Below, piece after piece: positions 34,273 through 43,168 of a DNA stretch of 64,000 nt. Positions within the stretch are counted from its first letter, which is position 1; each line of letters starts with the position of its first letter. Both the position numbers and the translations under genes were made by a program. The DNA comes from Bdellovibrio sp. 22V. GTDB taxonomy: Bacteria; Bdellovibrionota; Bdellovibrionia; Bdellovibrionales; Bdellovibrionaceae. The notes beneath the pieces are model-generated. The model saw only the letters and a list, made by a program, of their open reading frames with translations. It was not told the origin of the DNA and ran no database searches. The stretch lies in contig NZ_CP125854.1 in NCBI RefSeq assembly GCF_030169785.1, forward strand, positions 2,356,001 to 2,420,000, given 5' to 3'.

Positions 34273-35199
34273 TTAGTAGAGTTCTACGCGATCATTTTCG
34301 CGAAAGCCAGACCCAGAGTGGATCACAGCGATAGCGCCGTCGTTACCAAAGTAACTGATGACTTCCAAAGTTCCTTTGAGTCTGCCTGGAACACGACCGA
34401 TATGACTGCCACTTTCAGGATCATAAACATCGTCACCGTCTTCGGTGACTTTCAAAAGATCTCCGACTTGCAAACCGGAAACGCGGCCAACATTTAAATA
34501 AATTCTATCGCCGTTGATGGCCGCAATACGACCTTCCCATGTGACTTTATCCAAAGAAGCCAAAACCTGCGGAGTGAAATCTAAGAACGCATCTTTCACG
34601 ATCACTTCGATCATCTCAGGGTTGTTTGCGAGAAACTTATCTGTTTCGACTCTCTCAGCGACGCGAACGCCTTGCTCCTCAACAGTGACTGTCTTGACCG
34701 TGTTAAATACTTCGCGGCCGGCTCTGCCGGTGACGACACGCACTTGCGCTACGACTTCAAAAGCCGTTGTCAGATGACGAACAACGCCGACATTGTCCGC
34801 TTTTCTTTTAATACGAATGTCGATGATTTTCCCTTCAAGGACGGCGTTCACCCCCAAAGCTTGTGCTGCTTTGGCCACTTCTTGAAGCTTGTACTCTCCA
34901 CCTTGAGTCATCTTCGAAAGATCTAAATTCAATTCACGGCTGTCCAGAGCGATCACTTCACCCGTGCGATTCAAATCCGTAATAAAAGCGGCACGCGCGC
35001 GATCACGCAAATCCTGAGGACGCTTTTCTGATGCATCCAGGAACGGCAAGACCATCAAACGTTTGCGCGGTGAAGAGTCTTCGCGACGGGCCTCATAACT
35101 AACGTCTTTGATTTCCCGGCGCATAGTCGGTGTCGTGCGATCAAACGTCGTACAAGCTGCCAAATTCAAAAGAGAGAAAAGCAAAATCCATTTTTTCAC
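34273..35199 (-). CDS. FlgT-like lipoprotein (CsgG-like core plus SH3-like C-terminal domain)
   Basis: A 308-residue lipoprotein. GTG 35199 has AGGAGG seven bases upstream and gives MKKWILLFSLLNLAACTTF (lipobox LAAC). The middle has a CsgG/TolB-N-like look (RLMVLPFLDASEKRPQDLRDR, LGVNAVLEGKIIDIRI). The C-terminal ~100 residues (WEGRIAAINGDRIYLNVGRV, GLQVGDLLKV, GRLKGTLEVISYFGNDGAIAV) resemble the FlgT C-terminal domain. FlgT builds a periplasmic ring at sheathed, sodium-driven flagella; a similar envelope-ring role is inferred. It follows the 35211 gene by 11 bases. Confidence 0.72.
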   Translation of the reverse strand: MKKWILLFSLLNLAACTTFDRTTPTMRREIKDVSYEARREDSSPRKRLMVLPFLDASEKRPQDLRDRARAAFITDLNRTGEVIALDSRELNLDLSKMTQGGEYKLQEVAKAAQALGVNAVLEGKIIDIRIKRKADNVGVVRHLTTAFEVVAQVRVVTGRAGREVFNTVKTVTVEEQGVRVAERVETDKFLANNPEMIEVIVKDAFLDFTPQVLASLDKVTWEGRIAAINGDRIYLNVGRVSGLQVGDLLKVTEDGDDVYDPESGSHIGRVPGRLKGTLEVISYFGNDGAIAVIHSGSGFRENDRVELY

Positions 35200-35210
35200 G
35201 ACAGCACCTC

Positions 35211-36389
35211 CTATTGTGCCCACTTAAGAACGATTTCATCACGGCCTTCAGAGACTTTCGCAAGCTTCTTGCCATCGACGTCCAAAGACTCAAGCTTCGC
35301 GAGCAATTCAGGAGCTGGAACGGATGTATCCACCTCAAAACTGACAGACTCAGAACTCACCAGACGCTCGCGGATGTTTTTTACCTGAGTGATTTGTGAG
35401 CGGATTTTATCTTTCAAACCTTCCATCATCGGCAAAGTATTGCGTCCTTTGATCGTCAAACGAATCACCGAAGTTCCCAAGGAACCTCTTTGCCATGCTT
35501 CTAAAACTTGCGAAGCCAAGTCATTTGCGGTCGCTTCAGCCACTTCACGCAGTTTTTTATCGACGGCATTTTCCAAAGTGCCGCCTTCTGTTTCATAACG
35601 GCGGGAAACATCGGCGATCGCACGACCGTTGCTGACTTGAAGCGCAGTCATACGGATTTCAATTCGATAGGCGTTGCCTTTATCCGTTTTTGTCAAAAGA
35701 ACTTGGCCGTCGATCAAGACAGGCGCATTAAAGAACTGCGCGAAGAATTGCGCATCTTCGCCGCTGGCCACACGTTCATTTTGAAAATCTGCAGGGACGC
35801 TTAAACCTAAATTCGATTCAATCGGACGAAGAGCATAGAAATTATTTTTCTGGAAAGAATCGCGAAGTGCTTCTTCCAACAAACGCCCTTCTTTCACCAA
35901 AAAGCCTTGCGGATTTTTCTCCAAAGGCAGCCACCAGCGGTAACTGCGACCTTGCACGCGATCAACCCAACTGATCACCGGAAGCACAACTGGAATGGCG
36001 TCGTTTTCGTTTAATAAAGTATTGTCTTGAAGCATTTGTTTAAGGTCACGCAAAGAGACCTTCATCGCCACGGACATCTTGTATTCTTCACCTTCTTGGG
36101 TCATCGCTGAAGGTTTGGAAAAAGGAATATAGCGCGCGGAATTTTTAATCACTTTGTTTTGGATCAAAGACTTATTTTTCATAAATCTTTCTTCACCAAT
36201 CAATTCTTTGATGATTTCTTCAGAGACTTTTTGCGACGCTTGGTCTTGAATTTCTTTCTTCGCTCCTTGCGGTGTCGCTTCTTTCGAAGACCCTGAATAC
36301 GTGCGATCAATCAGGTCCGCCTGTTGCGCATAAAGTGGAGATCCCAAGAAGAATGTCACAGCTGCAGCTACCACCATATGAAAACGCAT
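35211..36389 (-). CDS. exported protein, FlgT N-terminal-like
   Basis: A 392-residue exported protein (MRFHMVVAAAVTFFLGSPLYA signal peptide). The early region KKEIQDQASQKVSEEIIKELI followed by KVSLRDLKQML resembles the N-terminal domain of FlgT-type and LPP20-like proteins. The centre (LLEEALRDSFQKNNFYALRP, VLIDGQVLLTKTD, YRIEIRMTALQV) resembles a CsgG/TolB-N-like strand-helix fold. The gene begins two bases after the dnaE stop and 11 bases before the next lipoprotein, so all three are probably one transcript. The pair may together supply what FlgT does in one chain (inference). Confidence 0.65.
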   Translation of the reverse strand: MRFHMVVAAAVTFFLGSPLYAQQADLIDRTYSGSSKEATPQGAKKEIQDQASQKVSEEIIKELIGEERFMKNKSLIQNKVIKNSARYIPFSKPSAMTQEGEEYKMSVAMKVSLRDLKQMLQDNTLLNENDAIPVVLPVISWVDRVQGRSYRWWLPLEKNPQGFLVKEGRLLEEALRDSFQKNNFYALRPIESNLGLSVPADFQNERVASGEDAQFFAQFFNAPVLIDGQVLLTKTDKGNAYRIEIRMTALQVSNGRAIADVSRRYETEGGTLENAVDKKLREVAEATANDLASQVLEAWQRGSLGTSVIRLTIKGRNTLPMMEGLKDKIRSQITQVKNIRERLVSSESVSFEVDTSVPAPELLAKLESLDVDGKKLAKVSEGRDEIVLKWAQ

Positions 36390-36391
36390 TT

Positions 36392-39300
36392 TTAACTCCT
36401 CAATTCAATAAAATCAGTTCGTCCAAAAAGAGAATGAACACCTTCAAAGAACTCGTTGTTCACGTTGATTCCTTGCGCTTCCGCCATCTCCATCAAAACA
36501 CGGCGGTTGACTTCAGGCATTTCTATTTCAAAGCTCACGGCTGTAGGTCCGGGATAATCCTTCATCAAAGAATGCAAACGCGGGTAATCGGCTGGATTGA
36601 TTTTATCCAGACGAAGCACCATGCGCTTGGTTTTCTTAAGGACATCCTCAAGAGGCGAGACCGCATCGACCATGATCTTAGCGACCCCCTCTTCCACCTC
36701 AAGACCACCCCCGATAAGGACCGGCCTTTCATCGCGAAGCTGCATCTCAAAACGCGCGAACGAATCCGGGAAGATCACAAGCTCACAAGCTCCGGAAAGA
36801 TCCTCGATCTTACCAAATGCCATCCGCGTCCCCTTTTTCGTGATCAATTCGCGAAGTTCAGAAATCAAACCTGCGACAATCACGCGCTTCTTGCCGGCGT
36901 CGCGGTTTTTCCAGTCTTTTTTCGCAGCTTTCAATGCCTCTGCCTCCGGAGAACCCGGTGGCGGCATTTGCTGCGGCAGATCCGCGACTTTGCATGTCGT
37001 CCACAACTCTGAAAGCGTATCAAAACCTTTGAGAGGGTGATCCGACAGATAGAAACCCAAAACTTCTTTTTCGTAAGACAGCGAAGCCGTTCGTGTCCAC
37101 GGTTTGCATTCCTGCAAAGTCACCGTGGTTTCCGTCGATGGTCCTAAATCAAACAATGAACTTTGTCCCAGCTCACGATCTTTCTGCAGACCTTGCGCAC
37201 GATCCAGATACTTCTGATAGCTCGCCATCAATTGCGCACGATGACCGCCGAAGCCGTCAAACGCGCCCGCTTTAATCAAACACTCAATCACTTTTTTATT
37301 CACGCGGCGAAGATCGATGCTGTTGAAGAACTCATCCAATGACGAAAACTTCTTTTCCGGCAACGCATTCCGAGCCTCAATAATCGCTTCAACCGCATTC
37401 TGTCCGACACCTTTGATGGCGCCCAGACCGAAATAAATTTCATCTCCGTGGACGTCGAAAAGATAATCGGAAAAATTCACGTGTGGGGATTTTACCGTCA
37501 GCCCGCGTTTTGCTGCATCCTTCGAGTACTTGACGATCTTTTCAGTATCCGACAATTCCGTACTGAGCAAAGCAGCGAAGAACTCCGCAGGATAATGACA
37601 CTTCAACCATGCTGTTTGCAAAGTCACGACAGAGTAGGCCGCCGCATGCGATTTATTGAAACCGTAGTCGGCAAACTTGTACATCAAATCAAAGAGCTCG
37701 GAAGATTTCTCTTTGTTGTGACCTCGTTCCACCGCCCCTTTCATGAAGCGTTCGCGGTGTTTATCCATCTCCTCTTTGATCTTCTTACCCATCGCACGAC
37801 GAAGCATGTCGGCTTCACCCAGCGAGTATCCGGCGATCTTAGAGGCGATACCCATAACTTGCTCTTGGTAGACCATGATTCCGTAGGTCTCTGACAAGAC
37901 CTCGCGTGTGTCTTCCAAAAGATATTCCACCGGCGCTTTCCCATGTTTACGGTCTGTAAAATCGGGAATATTCGCCATCGGACCTGGACGGTATAATGAA
38001 GTAATCGCTGTGATATCGGCGAAGGAGGATGGACGGATTTTACGAGTGGCATCGGTGATGCCCTCACCTTCGAACTGGAACACCCCCGCAGTATCTCCTC
38101 GGGACATCATTTCAAACGTCGCCGCATCATTCATCGGAATCATCTTCGTGGTGATATCTTTGCCACGATTTTTCTTGATGAGCTTCAGCGCCATGTTGAT
38201 GTGAGTGAGCGTTTTAAGTCCCAAGAAGTCGAACTTAATCAAACCGATTTTTTCGGCGTGCTTCATGTCGTACTGGACAACCTGCTCGCCATCAGCGCCT
38301 TTGTACAAAGGAGCATGTCTTACAAGCTGTCCGTCACCGATGATGACACCCGCCGCATGGATACCGGCGTTTCGCACCATCCCCTCGACTCGTTGTGCGA
38401 GGTCGATGAGCGTTGCCACCGTTGGATTCATCTCCATCAGTTCCGTCAAACGCGGCTCCATCTCGAGCGACTCTTTCAAAGTCACGCCGAGTTTATCTGG
38501 AATCAGTTTTGTCACTTGATCGGTTTCAGAAAACAACATGCCTAGAACACGACCCACGTCTTTCAACGCCGCACGTGTTTGCAATTTACCGTAAGTAATA
38601 ATTTGCGAGACGGATTCCTGCCCGTATTTTTCGGTTACGTAACGGATCACTTCCTGACGACGATCCTGACAGAAATCGATATCGAAGTCCGGCATCGAGA
38701 TACGCTCTGGATTCAAGAAACGCTCGAAGAGAAGGAAATTTGGAAGCGGATCCAGATCCGTAATTCTTAAACAATAAGCGACAAGAGAACCCGCACCGGA
38801 ACCACGACCCGGTCCGACTGGAATGTCGTTGTCCTTCGCCCAGCCGATGAAATCCTGGACGATCAGGAAGTAACCGTTGAAACCCATGCGGTCGATGATG
38901 CCAAGTTCGTAATCAAGACGAGCGTAATACTCTGGCTTTTTTTCTTCAGGAACAGCTTCACCGCGTGCTTCGGCTTCTTCAAAGCGCACTAACAATCCTT
39001 CTTTGGATTTGCGCGCGATAAAGTCCTTCAGCGACTCCCCGGAACCTGTCGGGAATGTCGGCAAGTGATAGATCGGCTTGCCGGAATCGTCTTTGATTTT
39101 AAATTTCACATCGCAACGTTCAGCGATTTGCAAAGTGTTGCTGATCGCTTCCGGAATATCGGAAAAGATCTCCACCATTTGTTCCGGCTTTTTGAAATAG
39201 AACTCGTCCGTCCCCAAACGGAAACGCGATTCATCACTCAATGTTTTATTCGTTCCGATACAAATCAAAACCTCTTGCGCGATTTGATCGTCCTGAGTCA

Positions 39301-39931
39301 TGTAGTGGACGTCGTTACTCGCCACCACAGGCACTCCTGTGATTTTAGAAGCCTCCAGCAAGAACGGATTGATTTGATCCCACTCGGCGACACCTGTGCG
39401 GCACATCTCAAGATACAAACGATCATCAAAGATTTCTTTGAGCTGACGGATCTTCGCCAAAGCGGCGTCAGGACCTTCGCGCAAAAACGCGTCGGCGACT
39501 TCACCGCGCAGTCCCCCCGTAAGGCAGATTAGATTTTCGTGATATTTCTGAATCACTTCGTAGTCGATACGCGGCTTCCAGTAAAAACCTTCCTGATAGC
39601 CGATTGTCGAAAGTTTACAAAGGTTGCGATAGCCTTCCGTATTTTGCGCCAAGAAAACCAAACGTCTTGGTCCCGAATTCACTTGATCGCGATCTTGTTT
39701 TTTTTCTAAGCGCGAACCCGGCGCGATATAAGCATCCAAACCAAGCAGAGGTTTGACGTTATTGTCTTTGCAGGCGAAGTAAAACTCGACGGCACCAAAC
39801 ATATTGCCGTTATCGGTAAGAGCCACCGCAGGCATCTGCATCGCCGCGGCTTTTTTAGCAATGGCTTTAACCCGGCAAGCGGCTTCTAAGAGAGAGTATT
39901 CAGAGTGAACGTGTAAATGAACAAAAGACAT
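36392..39931 (-). CDS. dnaE: DNA polymerase III alpha subunit
   Basis: An 1,179-residue replicative polymerase, the expected DnaE length. The order is: N-terminal PHP domain (FVHLHVHSEYSLLEAACRVK), palm with GPGRGSGAGSLVAYCL and the catalytic PDFDIDFCQDRR, fingers and little finger, tandem HhH (GLGAIKGVGQNAVEAI), then an OB domain (VIVAGLISELRELITKKGTRM) and a C-terminal tau-binding region. The PHP metal site looks incomplete: TDN replaces the usual TDH and CRTG the usual xDHG, so PHP proofreading is probably lost. It leads a three-gene run with the two FlgT-like genes. Confidence 0.97.
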   Translation of the reverse strand: MSFVHLHVHSEYSLLEAACRVKAIAKKAAAMQMPAVALTDNGNMFGAVEFYFACKDNNVKPLLGLDAYIAPGSRLEKKQDRDQVNSGPRRLVFLAQNTEGYRNLCKLSTIGYQEGFYWKPRIDYEVIQKYHENLICLTGGLRGEVADAFLREGPDAALAKIRQLKEIFDDRLYLEMCRTGVAEWDQINPFLLEASKITGVPVVASNDVHYMTQDDQIAQEVLICIGTNKTLSDESRFRLGTDEFYFKKPEQMVEIFSDIPEAISNTLQIAERCDVKFKIKDDSGKPIYHLPTFPTGSGESLKDFIARKSKEGLLVRFEEAEARGEAVPEEKKPEYYARLDYELGIIDRMGFNGYFLIVQDFIGWAKDNDIPVGPGRGSGAGSLVAYCLRITDLDPLPNFLLFERFLNPERISMPDFDIDFCQDRRQEVIRYVTEKYGQESVSQIITYGKLQTRAALKDVGRVLGMLFSETDQVTKLIPDKLGVTLKESLEMEPRLTELMEMNPTVATLIDLAQRVEGMVRNAGIHAAGVIIGDGQLVRHAPLYKGADGEQVVQYDMKHAEKIGLIKFDFLGLKTLTHINMALKLIKKNRGKDITTKMIPMNDAATFEMMSRGDTAGVFQFEGEGITDATRKIRPSSFADITAITSLYRPGPMANIPDFTDRKHGKAPVEYLLEDTREVLSETYGIMVYQEQVMGIASKIAGYSLGEADMLRRAMGKKIKEEMDKHRERFMKGAVERGHNKEKSSELFDLMYKFADYGFNKSHAAAYSVVTLQTAWLKCHYPAEFFAALLSTELSDTEKIVKYSKDAAKRGLTVKSPHVNFSDYLFDVHGDEIYFGLGAIKGVGQNAVEAIIEARNALPEKKFSSLDEFFNSIDLRRVNKKVIECLIKAGAFDGFGGHRAQLMASYQKYLDRAQGLQKDRELGQSSLFDLGPSTETTVTLQECKPWTRTASLSYEKEVLGFYLSDHPLKGFDTLSELWTTCKVADLPQQMPPPGSPEAEALKAAKKDWKNRDAGKKRVIVAGLISELRELITKKGTRMAFGKIEDLSGACELVIFPDSFARFEMQLRDERPVLIGGGLEVEEGVAKIMVDAVSPLEDVLKKTKRMVLRLDKINPADYPRLHSLMKDYPGPTAVSFEIEMPEVNRRVLMEMAEAQGINVNNEFFEGVHSLFGRTDFIELRS

Positions 39932-39969
39932 GATAATTTCATATCTTAGGGCCTTTTTTAATTCAATAA

Positions 39970-39989
39970 AAGGGGTCTCTAGACCCCTT
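39970..39989 (-). terminator. intrinsic terminator of the 40003 gene
   Basis: AAGGGGTC-TCTA-GACCCCTT (39970-39989) is followed on the minus strand by TTATT. It lies just after the stop of the exported-protein gene and before dnaE. Confidence 0.75.
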
Positions 39990-40002
39990 ATTCCTCACTG
40001 CG

Positions 40003-40971
40003 TTAATAGCCTCTTAAGAGCATAATCGGATAAAGATCCACACCCGCTGGAACGACGGCGTGATCCACGTCCAATTGGTCGCCTTTGACAGGGATTTTCA
40101 CGATTTTATCGCCTTTCCCGCCATTAAGTGTGATTTTGAGAATAACTCCGGAAATTTCGGCGGGATTCGTGCTGCCATCGATATTCCAAAGAGTCACTTG
40201 CTCGTCATGAATTTCGATTTTATCGCTGTTCGCAATCGATGGATCCTTTTCCATCTTCACTTCCAAAACACTGGGCGCCCAGCCTTTTTCGACTTCCATA
40301 TCAATTTGCAGTTTTTGTTTAAGCACGTTCGACGCATACTTCACAAGCAGCGTCGCCGTTTTTCCCGTTTGCGGAGTTTCAAAATCCCGATCGCGCGTGC
40401 TGTCACCGGAAAGCACCCCCACCCAGCGGGTTTTAAGAGACGAGTTTGGAACTTCTAAAGAAAAAGGCTGCGTGACTTTTTCACGAAATGAAAAATCATT
40501 GAAAGACATCAAGAGACGTCCATTTTCGATGTCGTAAAGTCGATAGCCTGTCATCGCAGCACAACAACCGCCCAAGCCTGTGACTAAAACCGGTTTGTTC
40601 CCATGAACATTAAGCTCGGTCGCTGTTTCAGTTTTCCCCCACAGCACGTTTTGCAACTGTGCGCCTTTGCGAACTGTCCAAGAAATCGTGCCGGTGAGGC
40701 CCTCGGCATCCAGGTAGGTTTGAACCGATTTATGACTGCTTACCAGATAAAGCTGCTCACCATCGACTTCGGTGTAGTCGCGATAAAGATCATAATTTTG
40801 TGAAGTCGTAAGCGTAGAGCGAATGCCGTTGGCATCTTTGAAAAGTTTAAAACTCGCCGTGCCTGAAGCTTCATAAAGAAGTTCCGCACCGCCGGCCATC
40901 GCGGCGATCACAGAAAGAATAATAAAGAGCGAAAGAACTTTGGATGTTTTGATAATTCTGATTGTTTTCAT
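40003..40971 (-). CDS. exported or membrane-anchored protein of unknown function
   Basis: A 322-residue protein. ATG 40971 gives MKTIRIIKTSKVLSLFIILSVIAAMAGG, an N-terminal hydrophobic anchor or signal. The rest is beta-rich (GTASFKLFKD, LYLVSSHKSVQTYL, VLVTGLGGCCAAMTGYRLYD, WVGVLSGDSTRDRDF) and includes a TGLGGCCAAMTGY loop with adjacent cysteines. I cannot place it in a family. It ends at a good terminator ahead of dnaE. Confidence 0.65.
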   Translation of the reverse strand: MKTIRIIKTSKVLSLFIILSVIAAMAGGAELLYEASGTASFKLFKDANGIRSTLTTSQNYDLYRDYTEVDGEQLYLVSSHKSVQTYLDAEGLTGTISWTVRKGAQLQNVLWGKTETATELNVHGNKPVLVTGLGGCCAAMTGYRLYDIENGRLLMSFNDFSFREKVTQPFSLEVPNSSLKTRWVGVLSGDSTRDRDFETPQTGKTATLLVKYASNVLKQKLQIDMEVEKGWAPSVLEVKMEKDPSIANSDKIEIHDEQVTLWNIDGSTNPAEISGVILKITLNGGKGDKIVKIPVKGDQLDVDHAVVPAGVDLYPIMLLRGY

Positions 40972-41038
40972 TCGCAGAAAGGTAACAAAAACATCCAAAG
41001 CAATGGAGTTACAAGCTCATCATGACCGAGGAGTAATT

Positions 41039-41500
41039 CTATTTTTTATTGCGCGGATCATCCGCAGGATTCACATAAGTAATTCCCCACGGCCCCATGC
41101 CGTTCAATTGAATGATCGCTTCTTTTTCCGCGCGCGCGAAGTGATGCGTCCCCGCTTTCATACTCGCAAAACCGCCCGTTTTAATTTCCGTCATTTTTCC
41201 TTTGGCATCGTCGCCAAGCCCCATGAAAAACGATCCGGAAAGCACCGTGATGTTTTCGTCTTGAGGATGAAAATGCGGAGGAATTTTATATTTCGCCGGC
41301 AACTTCAGACGAAGACTGAAGGGACCTGCGACAGAGGGATCTCCGTAAAGCGCATAAGATTTTACACCCGGAGGCAAAACAGCCGGCCCTTCTTTCCACT
41401 GAATTTCACTTGCTTGCAGCATCACGTGATCGGATTCATTGGCGGCCATTGATGAAAAACAAAAACAAGTTAAAGCAAGAACAGTCCAAAATGCGCGCAT
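41039..41500 (-). CDS. exported cupin-domain protein
   Basis: A 153-residue protein with signal peptide (MRAFWTVLALTCFCFSSMAA). The cupin shows ligand-type His residues in IPPHFHPQDENITVLSG and a second set in MKAGTHHFARAEKEAII, like ChrR-type or DUF4437-type cupins. The C-terminus is charged (NPADDPRNKK). The role is unknown; it may bind a metal in the periplasm. Confidence 0.8.
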   Translation of the reverse strand: MRAFWTVLALTCFCFSSMAANESDHVMLQASEIQWKEGPAVLPPGVKSYALYGDPSVAGPFSLRLKLPAKYKIPPHFHPQDENITVLSGSFFMGLGDDAKGKMTEIKTGGFASMKAGTHHFARAEKEAIIQLNGMGPWGITYVNPADDPRNKK

Positions 41501-41645
41501 ATTTTTCTCCTCGGAATATCTTGGACTCCTAAGATACTCTTCCGAAGTATTGACGCAAAATTTCTAAGCGTAAAAAGAGAAGATACATAAATGCCAGGTC
41601 TGTTTTCTGTTGCATTACAACTGGCAACAAACCCGGCTCTTTATT

Positions 41646-43166
41646 TTATTCCCATTCGATGGTGCCAGGAGGCTTTGATGTAACATCATACACGACGCGA
41701 TTCACGCCTTTGACTTTGTTCGTGATAAGATTTGAAACCTCACGTAAGAATTGAAAATCAAAAGGATACCAATCCGCTGTCATACCATCACTGGAAGTCA
41801 CTGCACGCAAGGCAAGAACGTGATCGTAAGTTCGTGAGTCGCCTTGCACGCCCACGGTTTTCACTGGAAGCAGAACACAGAAGGCTTGCCAGATTTTTTC
41901 GTAAAGTCCGCGGCGGCGAAGCTCAGAAATGTACACATCATCGCATTCTTTAAGAATTTTAAGTTTCTCTTTAGTCACTTCACCTAAGACCCGGATCGCA
42001 AGGCCCGGGCCAGGGAACGGATGACGCCACAACATCTCATGCGGCAATCCTAATTGCGCTCCCAAGGCACGCACTTCGTCTTTAAACAGCTCACGCACAG
42101 GCTCCACAAGACCGAGCCTCATTTTCTCAGGCAGACCACCTACGTTGTGATGTGATTTGATCGTGACACTGCCGCCAACGGAAGAAACGCTTTCAATCAC
42201 ATCGGGATAAAGTGTGCCTTGTGCAAGCCACTTGATCGGAAGACTGTGGTCATAACTTTTATCAAACACTTCGATGAACACACGCCCGATAGTTTTACGT
42301 TTGTCTTCAGGATCTTCCTTGCCTTTAAGAGCTGAAAGAAATTCTTCTGAAGCATCCACACCTTTCACGTTCAAGCCGATGCGGCGATAGCTTTCAAGAA
42401 CATTTTCGAATTCGTTTTTGCGAAGAAGTCCGTTATCGACAAAAACACAATGCACACGTTCTGCACCCAAAGCTTTGGTCAAGAGGGTCGCCACAACCGT
42501 GGAATCCACACCACCGCTCAAACCGACAAGCACGTGATCTTTCGCGCCAACCTTTTCCTGAGTTTCTTTAATCAAAAGGTCTTTGATATGCGGAGCATCC
42601 CAGTTTGCAGGTGCCTTACACATGTCGTGAGCGAAGTGACGAAGCAAATCATTCCCGTGATCCGTATGCGCCACCTCGGGATGAAATTGCACTGCCAAGA
42701 CTCCGGGACCTTTCATCGCTGCGGGATGATTTCCATCCGACATTGCGACGACTTGAAAACCTTCCGGTGCTTTTTCAACCACATCACCGTGGCTCATCCA
42801 AACTTTTTGTCGCTCGGGAACACCCGCTACGACAGAAGTCCATGTTACATAATTAAGTCCGTACTCACGATGTTCAGCGCGAGAAACCTTGCCGCCCATC
42901 TGATGAGTCAAAAGCTGCATTCCATAACAGACACCCATGAGAGGACTTATGTTACGAAGTTCCGGAATATCTCTTTGCGGAGAACCCGGTTCATAAACCG
43001 AATTGGGCCCGCCGCTAAGAATAATTCCGTAAGGATTTTTCTTACGAATTTCTTCGGTCGGATATTGGTAAGAATGAATTTCTGAATAAAAACCAAGCTC
43101 ACGCAGACGACGTGCAATCAATTGCGTGAACTGCGAGCCGAAATCTAAAATAATAAAACCGCGCAT
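41646..43166 (-). CDS. guaA: GMP synthase (glutamine-hydrolysing)
   Basis: A 506-residue enzyme converting XMP, glutamine and ATP to GMP. The class I amidotransferase domain has Cys in GVCYGMQL and His in VQFHPEVAHT. The synthetase domain has the PP-loop GLSGGVDST and the dimerisation C-terminus ending NRVVYDVTSKPPGTIEWE, as in canonical GuaA. It begins two bases after the guaB stop, forming a standard guaB-guaA operon. Confidence 0.98.
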   Translation of the reverse strand: MRGFIILDFGSQFTQLIARRLRELGFYSEIHSYQYPTEEIRKKNPYGIILSGGPNSVYEPGSPQRDIPELRNISPLMGVCYGMQLLTHQMGGKVSRAEHREYGLNYVTWTSVVAGVPERQKVWMSHGDVVEKAPEGFQVVAMSDGNHPAAMKGPGVLAVQFHPEVAHTDHGNDLLRHFAHDMCKAPANWDAPHIKDLLIKETQEKVGAKDHVLVGLSGGVDSTVVATLLTKALGAERVHCVFVDNGLLRKNEFENVLESYRRIGLNVKGVDASEEFLSALKGKEDPEDKRKTIGRVFIEVFDKSYDHSLPIKWLAQGTLYPDVIESVSSVGGSVTIKSHHNVGGLPEKMRLGLVEPVRELFKDEVRALGAQLGLPHEMLWRHPFPGPGLAIRVLGEVTKEKLKILKECDDVYISELRRRGLYEKIWQAFCVLLPVKTVGVQGDSRTYDHVLALRAVTSSDGMTADWYPFDFQFLREVSNLITNKVKGVNRVVYDVTSKPPGTIEWE

Positions 43167-43168
43167 TT

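Noticed and set aside
36272-37012. 246-codon open frame antisense to the start of the FlgT-like gene and end of dnaE
   Set aside because: It spans two well-supported genes and has no ribosome site or domain.
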